A stretch of 8,027 nt of DNA. Source: M3007 sp964589365. GTDB taxonomy: Bacteria; Bacteroidota; Bacteroidia; Chitinophagales; Saprospiraceae. The notes under the pieces were generated by a model. The model had not been told where the DNA came from, did no database searches, and worked only from the letters and a program-made list of their open reading frames with translations. A program made the translations under genes and the position numbers. Location of the stretch: contig CAZPTQ010000207.1 in assembly GCA_964589365.1 (NCBI GenBank), positions 1 to 8,027 on the forward strand, given 5' to 3'. Within the stretch, counting starts at the first letter, position 1; each line of letters starts with the position of its first letter. Positions 5,808 through 8,027 of the stretch are shown piece by piece.

Positions 5808-6965
5808 ATGAAACACAAACTCCGCATGGGAATGGTTGGCGGCGGCCAAGGCGCGTTTATTGGCGCAGTACACCGAATGGCAGCCGCTTTGGACGGTGAG
5901 ATTGAACTTGTCTGCGGCGCGTTCAGCAGCAATCCCGAAAAGTCTAAAGCCTCCGGAGCTGATTTAGGCCTTCTTCCAGATCGTTGCTACGGCACGTTTC
6001 GCGACATGATTCAGCGCGAAAAACGCCTTCGCCCCGACCGCCGAATGCAGTTCGTAAGCATAGTAACACCCAACCATGTCCATTTTGCCCCGGCAAAAAT
6101 GGCGCTTGAAAACGGCTTCCACGTCATCTGCGACAAGCCAGTTGCCTTTAGCCTGAAAGAAGCGCTCGCGCTCGAAAAAATCGTGACCAAATCCGGACTC
6201 GTCTTTGCGCTTACGCACAACTATACGGGCTACCCAATGGTAAAACAAGCCCGCCAAATGATACGCCACGGCGAACTGGGAAATATCCGAAAAGTCGTGG
6301 TGGAGTATCCGCAAGGTTGGCTTAGCACAAACCTCGAAGCCTCCGGGCAAAAACAAGCCGCCTGGCGCACCGATCCCAGCCGAAGCGGCATTGCCGGGGC
6401 AATGGGCGACATCGGTACCCACGCCGAGAATCTTGCCGAATACATCACAGGACTGAAAATCACCGAGTTGTGTGCTGACATCAGCATCTTCGTGCCGGGT
6501 CGTTTGCTTGACGACGATGGCAATGTGCTGTTGCGTTTTGAGGGGGGCGCGAAGGGGATTCTCCACGCCAGCCAGATTTCTGCAGGAGAGGAAAACAACC
6601 TGAATATCCGTGTTTACGGAGAAAAAGGAGGACTCGAATGGCGACAAATGGAACCCAATTCGCTGATCGTGAGATGGCTCGATAAACCCATGCAGGTGTT
6701 CCGAACGGGGGGCGTCGGGCCGATATACCCTGAAGCACAAGCCGCTGCGCGAATTCCGGCGGGACACCCGGAAGGCTATTTGGAGGCTTTCGCCAACATT
6801 TACAGGAACTTCGCACATTGCGTACGGGCGCAGGAGGCCGGACAGCAGCCCGACCCAATCCACTCGGATTTTCCCAGCATTCAGGACGGGGTGCGGGGGA
6901 TGCGTTTTATTGAAAAAGTGATCGCGAGCGGGAAAAGCAAAGCCAAGTGGGTGAAGTTGGGATAA
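5808..6965 (+). CDS. Gfo/Idh/MocA-family NAD(P)-dependent oxidoreductase
   Basis: A 385-residue cytoplasmic dehydrogenase of the sugar/inositol type. The N-terminal Rossmann fold opens with GMVGGGQGAF (8-17). VSIVTPNHVHFAPAKMAL (83-100) follows, then CDKPVAF (108-114), the family's (E/D)KP motif with catalytic Lys110. In the C-terminal substrate domain GDIGTHAENL (200-209) provides Asp201 and His205 of the D-x3-H pair. HNYTGYPMVKQAR (137-149) and a long beta-sheet region complete the domain. Substrate cannot be told from sequence; polyols, sugars or sugar acids are usual. ATG 5808 is preferred because the Rossmann fold follows directly. An ATG at 5781 overlaps the preceding TGA as ATGA and would add nine residues through translational coupling. 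No promoter box is visible in the short gap, so read-through from the upstream regulator gene is likely. There is no sign of truncation. Confidence 0.93.
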   Translation: MKHKLRMGMVGGGQGAFIGAVHRMAAALDGEIELVCGAFSSNPEKSKASGADLGLLPDRCYGTFRDMIQREKRLRPDRRMQFVSIVTPNHVHFAPAKMALENGFHVICDKPVAFSLKEALALEKIVTKSGLVFALTHNYTGYPMVKQARQMIRHGELGNIRKVVVEYPQGWLSTNLEASGQKQAAWRTDPSRSGIAGAMGDIGTHAENLAEYITGLKITELCADISIFVPGRLLDDDGNVLLRFEGGAKGILHASQISAGEENNLNIRVYGEKGGLEWRQMEPNSLIVRWLDKPMQVFRTGGVGPIYPEAQAAARIPAGHPEGYLEAFANIYRNFAHCVRAQEAGQQPDPIHSDFPSIQDGVRGMRFIEKVIASGKSKAKWVKLG

Positions 6966-7097
6966 TGGGATATTGAGATATTGGTGAACATTCATTGTGA
7001 GGGCAGGATTGAAATAATTAGTCAACCCTTTGTGCTATTTGTTGTTTATCCCCAAAAAAATCCACTTTAAGATTTGCCGGTTTGTCGGCTATGGGCA
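6966..7097. other. Intergenic region before the flavin reductase
   Basis: This non-coding stretch starts with a short degenerate repeat (GATATTG at 6969-6975, AGATATTGG at 6977-6985), similar in style to the other intergenic repeats in the window. It continues with A/T-rich sequence. No clear terminator hairpin follows the upstream gene. A weak promoter candidate lies near its end. Confidence 0.5.
7038..7076 (+). promoter_or_regulatory. Weak promoter candidate for the flavin reductase gene
   Basis: TAAGATTTG at 7068-7076 resembles the -7 box TAnnTTTG but has three instead of two bases in the middle. TTTG at 7038-7041 or TTG at 7042-7044 could be the -33 element, with spacers of 26 or 23 bp. 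If used, the transcript would begin near 7082 and carry the 7098-7138 repeat in its leader. This is a tentative call. Confidence 0.25.
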
Positions 7098-7138
7098 CAC
7101 CAAATCCACAAATCACCAAATCACCAAATCCACCAACA
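7098..7138. repeat. Short CACCAAATC-type repeats directly before a start codon
   Basis: About five degenerate 8-9 bp units: CACCAAATC (7098-7106), CACAAATC (7107-7114), ACCAAATC (7115-7122), ACCAAATC (7123-7130) and CACCAACA (7131-7138). The array ends immediately before the ATG at 7139. It is open in frame with the gene, but the encoded Pro/Asn/Thr stretch is unlike the start of this protein family. Confidence 0.8.
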
Positions 7139-7864
7139 ATGCCCACCACCTGGCACGACGGCATAGTCCGAAAAATAGAATCTATAGCCCCTAATGTTCG
7201 CACGTTCCAAGTGGAAGTGCTGGAGCTTCAATCCTTTGATTTTCAGGCCGGTCAATTTGTCACCATGGATTTGCCCATCGGTGAAAAACGCCTGCAACGT
7301 TGGCGGAGTTACTCCATCGCCAACCCACCGAACAATTCCAATCGGCTGGAACTTTGTATTGTCAACTCCACCGAGGGGCTTGGTTCGCAATACCTTTTTG
7401 ACGAAATTCAGGAAGGGGCAGTATTGAAATTCAAAGGCCCCGATGGCGGATTTGTATTGCCCGAAACGATTGACAAAGACCTCGTGTTTGTGGGTACCGG
7501 AACAGGTGTTGCGCCTTTCCGAAGCATGATATTGGACTTAAAAAATTCGGGAAAACCGCATCGAAACATCCACCTGATTTTTGGGACGCGCGAGGAAAGC
7601 GGCATCCTTTATCGAAATGAATTCGAAACACTTGCCCGCTCTACTCCGGGCTTTAGTTACGATATCGTACTTTCACAACAATCCGATTGGGCTGGCTGGA
7701 AAGGCCACGTCCACCAGGTATACATGGAGCAATACGCCTCCCCACGCCCTGATGTGGCTTTTTACCTCTGCGGCTGGAGCAGCATGATTGACGAGGCCGT
7801 GGCGAATCTGCTGCTCAAATTGGGCTACGACCGCAGCCAAATACATTATGAGTTGTATGGTTAA
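7139..7864 (+). CDS. FAD-dependent ferredoxin-NAD(P)H reductase-type oxidoreductase
   Basis: A 241-residue two-domain flavoprotein reductase. The FAD-binding barrel (about 1-105) carries RWRSYSIAN (54-62), the RxYSxAN flavin motif, and GPDGGFVLP (100-108). The NAD(P)-binding domain (about 114-241) carries GTGTGVAPFRSM (119-130), FGTRE (148-152) and the C-terminal YLCGWSSMIDEA (209-220). It ends HYELYG, with aromatic residues where FNR enzymes stack on the flavin. There is no 2Fe-2S or haem domain, so it is a stand-alone reductase that passes electrons between NAD(P)H and a separate carrier or oxygenase. The partner is not in this window. ATG 7139 is chosen because the FNR fold starts right there. 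An upstream ATG at 7091 and a TTG at 7082 would add 16 to 19 residues encoded mostly by a low-complexity repeat. Confidence 0.9.
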   Translation: MPTTWHDGIVRKIESIAPNVRTFQVEVLELQSFDFQAGQFVTMDLPIGEKRLQRWRSYSIANPPNNSNRLELCIVNSTEGLGSQYLFDEIQEGAVLKFKGPDGGFVLPETIDKDLVFVGTGTGVAPFRSMILDLKNSGKPHRNIHLIFGTREESGILYRNEFETLARSTPGFSYDIVLSQQSDWAGWKGHVHQVYMEQYASPRPDVAFYLCGWSSMIDEAVANLLLKLGYDRSQIHYELYG

Positions 7865-7923
7865 TTGGTTAATTGGTGGATTGGTGATTGGTGATTGGTG
7901 GATTGGTGATTGGTGGACTGCTG
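7863..7923. repeat. GATTGGTG-type repeat array after the flavin reductase
   Basis: Eight degenerate 7-8 bp units follow the stop codon: AATTGGTT, AATTGGTG, GATTGGTG, ATTGGTG, ATTGGTG, GATTGGTG, ATTGGTG and GACTGCTG. The first unit includes the last two bases of the stop codon. The array is nearly the reverse complement of the CACCAAATC units upstream of the same gene, differing mainly by one A/T in the run. Confidence 0.85.
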
Positions 7924-8027
7924 GACTTGTTTATTCTATAGCTATACCGGGAAGGGAGTGTTCAAAAATCCCCGTCAACTGCTGGTTACACCCCCAACCC
8001 CTCAACGACACTGCCCTAAAGGGGAGC
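7924..8027. repeat. Non-coding window end with C-rich/G-rich sequence, possible interspersed repeat edge
   Basis: No gene is visible here. TATAGCTATA at 7937-7946 is a 10-bp palindrome. The last 38 bases run from a C-rich tract (7991-8002) to AAAGGGGAGC (8018-8027). CCCCT at 7998-8002 can pair with AGGGG at 8020-8024. The sequence style resembles the C-rich/G-rich intergenic elements common in Bacteroidota genomes, but the element is cut by the window edge. Confidence 0.35.

Noticed and set aside
5964..7025. 353-codon open frame antisense to the Gfo/Idh/MocA gene
   Set aside because: The opposite strand encodes a complete enzyme with all family motifs, and the antisense product shows none.
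7082..7138. Longer N-terminus for the flavin reductase
   Set aside because: The extra residues are encoded mostly by a low-complexity repeat and precede a complete FNR domain that has its own ATG at 7139.

Overview
The window looks like a chromosomal segment of a Bacteroidota bacterium, possibly of the Saprospiraceae type, though that finer placement is only an impression. The main evidence is promoter style: several genes are preceded by near-perfect TAnnTTTG boxes, the -7 element of this phylum. No gene start depends on a Shine-Dalgarno sequence, and leaders are A/T-rich. Protein families (RhuM, Uma2, AlbA_2/HATPase regulator, Gfo/Idh/MocA) and low-complexity intergenic repeats fit the same picture. 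There are no RNA genes, CRISPR arrays or complete insertion sequences.

Layout. 1-86 is the 3' end of a membrane protein (+). 166-1188 is a RhuM-family protein (+) with its own promoter. It converges on gabD (succinate-semialdehyde dehydrogenase, 2693-1242, minus), and an imperfect 16-bp hairpin (1191-1237) lies between the two stops. Upstream of gabD on the minus strand lie an Uma2-family nuclease-fold protein (3393-2746) and an unrecognised Cys-rich protein (4205-3456). The three minus-strand genes are collinear with short gaps, although Uma2 also has a promoter box of its own. A divergent intergenic region with four TATTTGA heptamers separates them from an AlbA_2/HATPase/winged-helix regulator (4330-5784, +). 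This is followed closely by a Gfo/Idh/MocA oxidoreductase (5808-6965, +) and, after a 173-bp gap, an FNR-type flavin reductase (7139-7864, +). The last 160 bp hold short repeats and no gene.

How the genes relate. gabD, the Gfo/Idh/MocA enzyme and the FNR-like reductase are metabolic oxidoreductases, but no shared pathway is evident. RhuM, Uma2 and the AlbA_2 regulator are the accessory type often scattered through such genomes. No complete restriction, toxin-antitoxin or defence operon can be assembled, and I do not see a convincing new multi-gene system.

Most worth a second look: two matching promoters (21 of 24 positions) in front of RhuM and the AlbA_2 regulator; the probable leaderless start of that regulator; the TTG start of gabD inside a 17-bp tandem repeat; oppositely oriented short repeats flanking the flavin reductase; and the unknown protein with an N-terminal CX3CX2CX5C motif.
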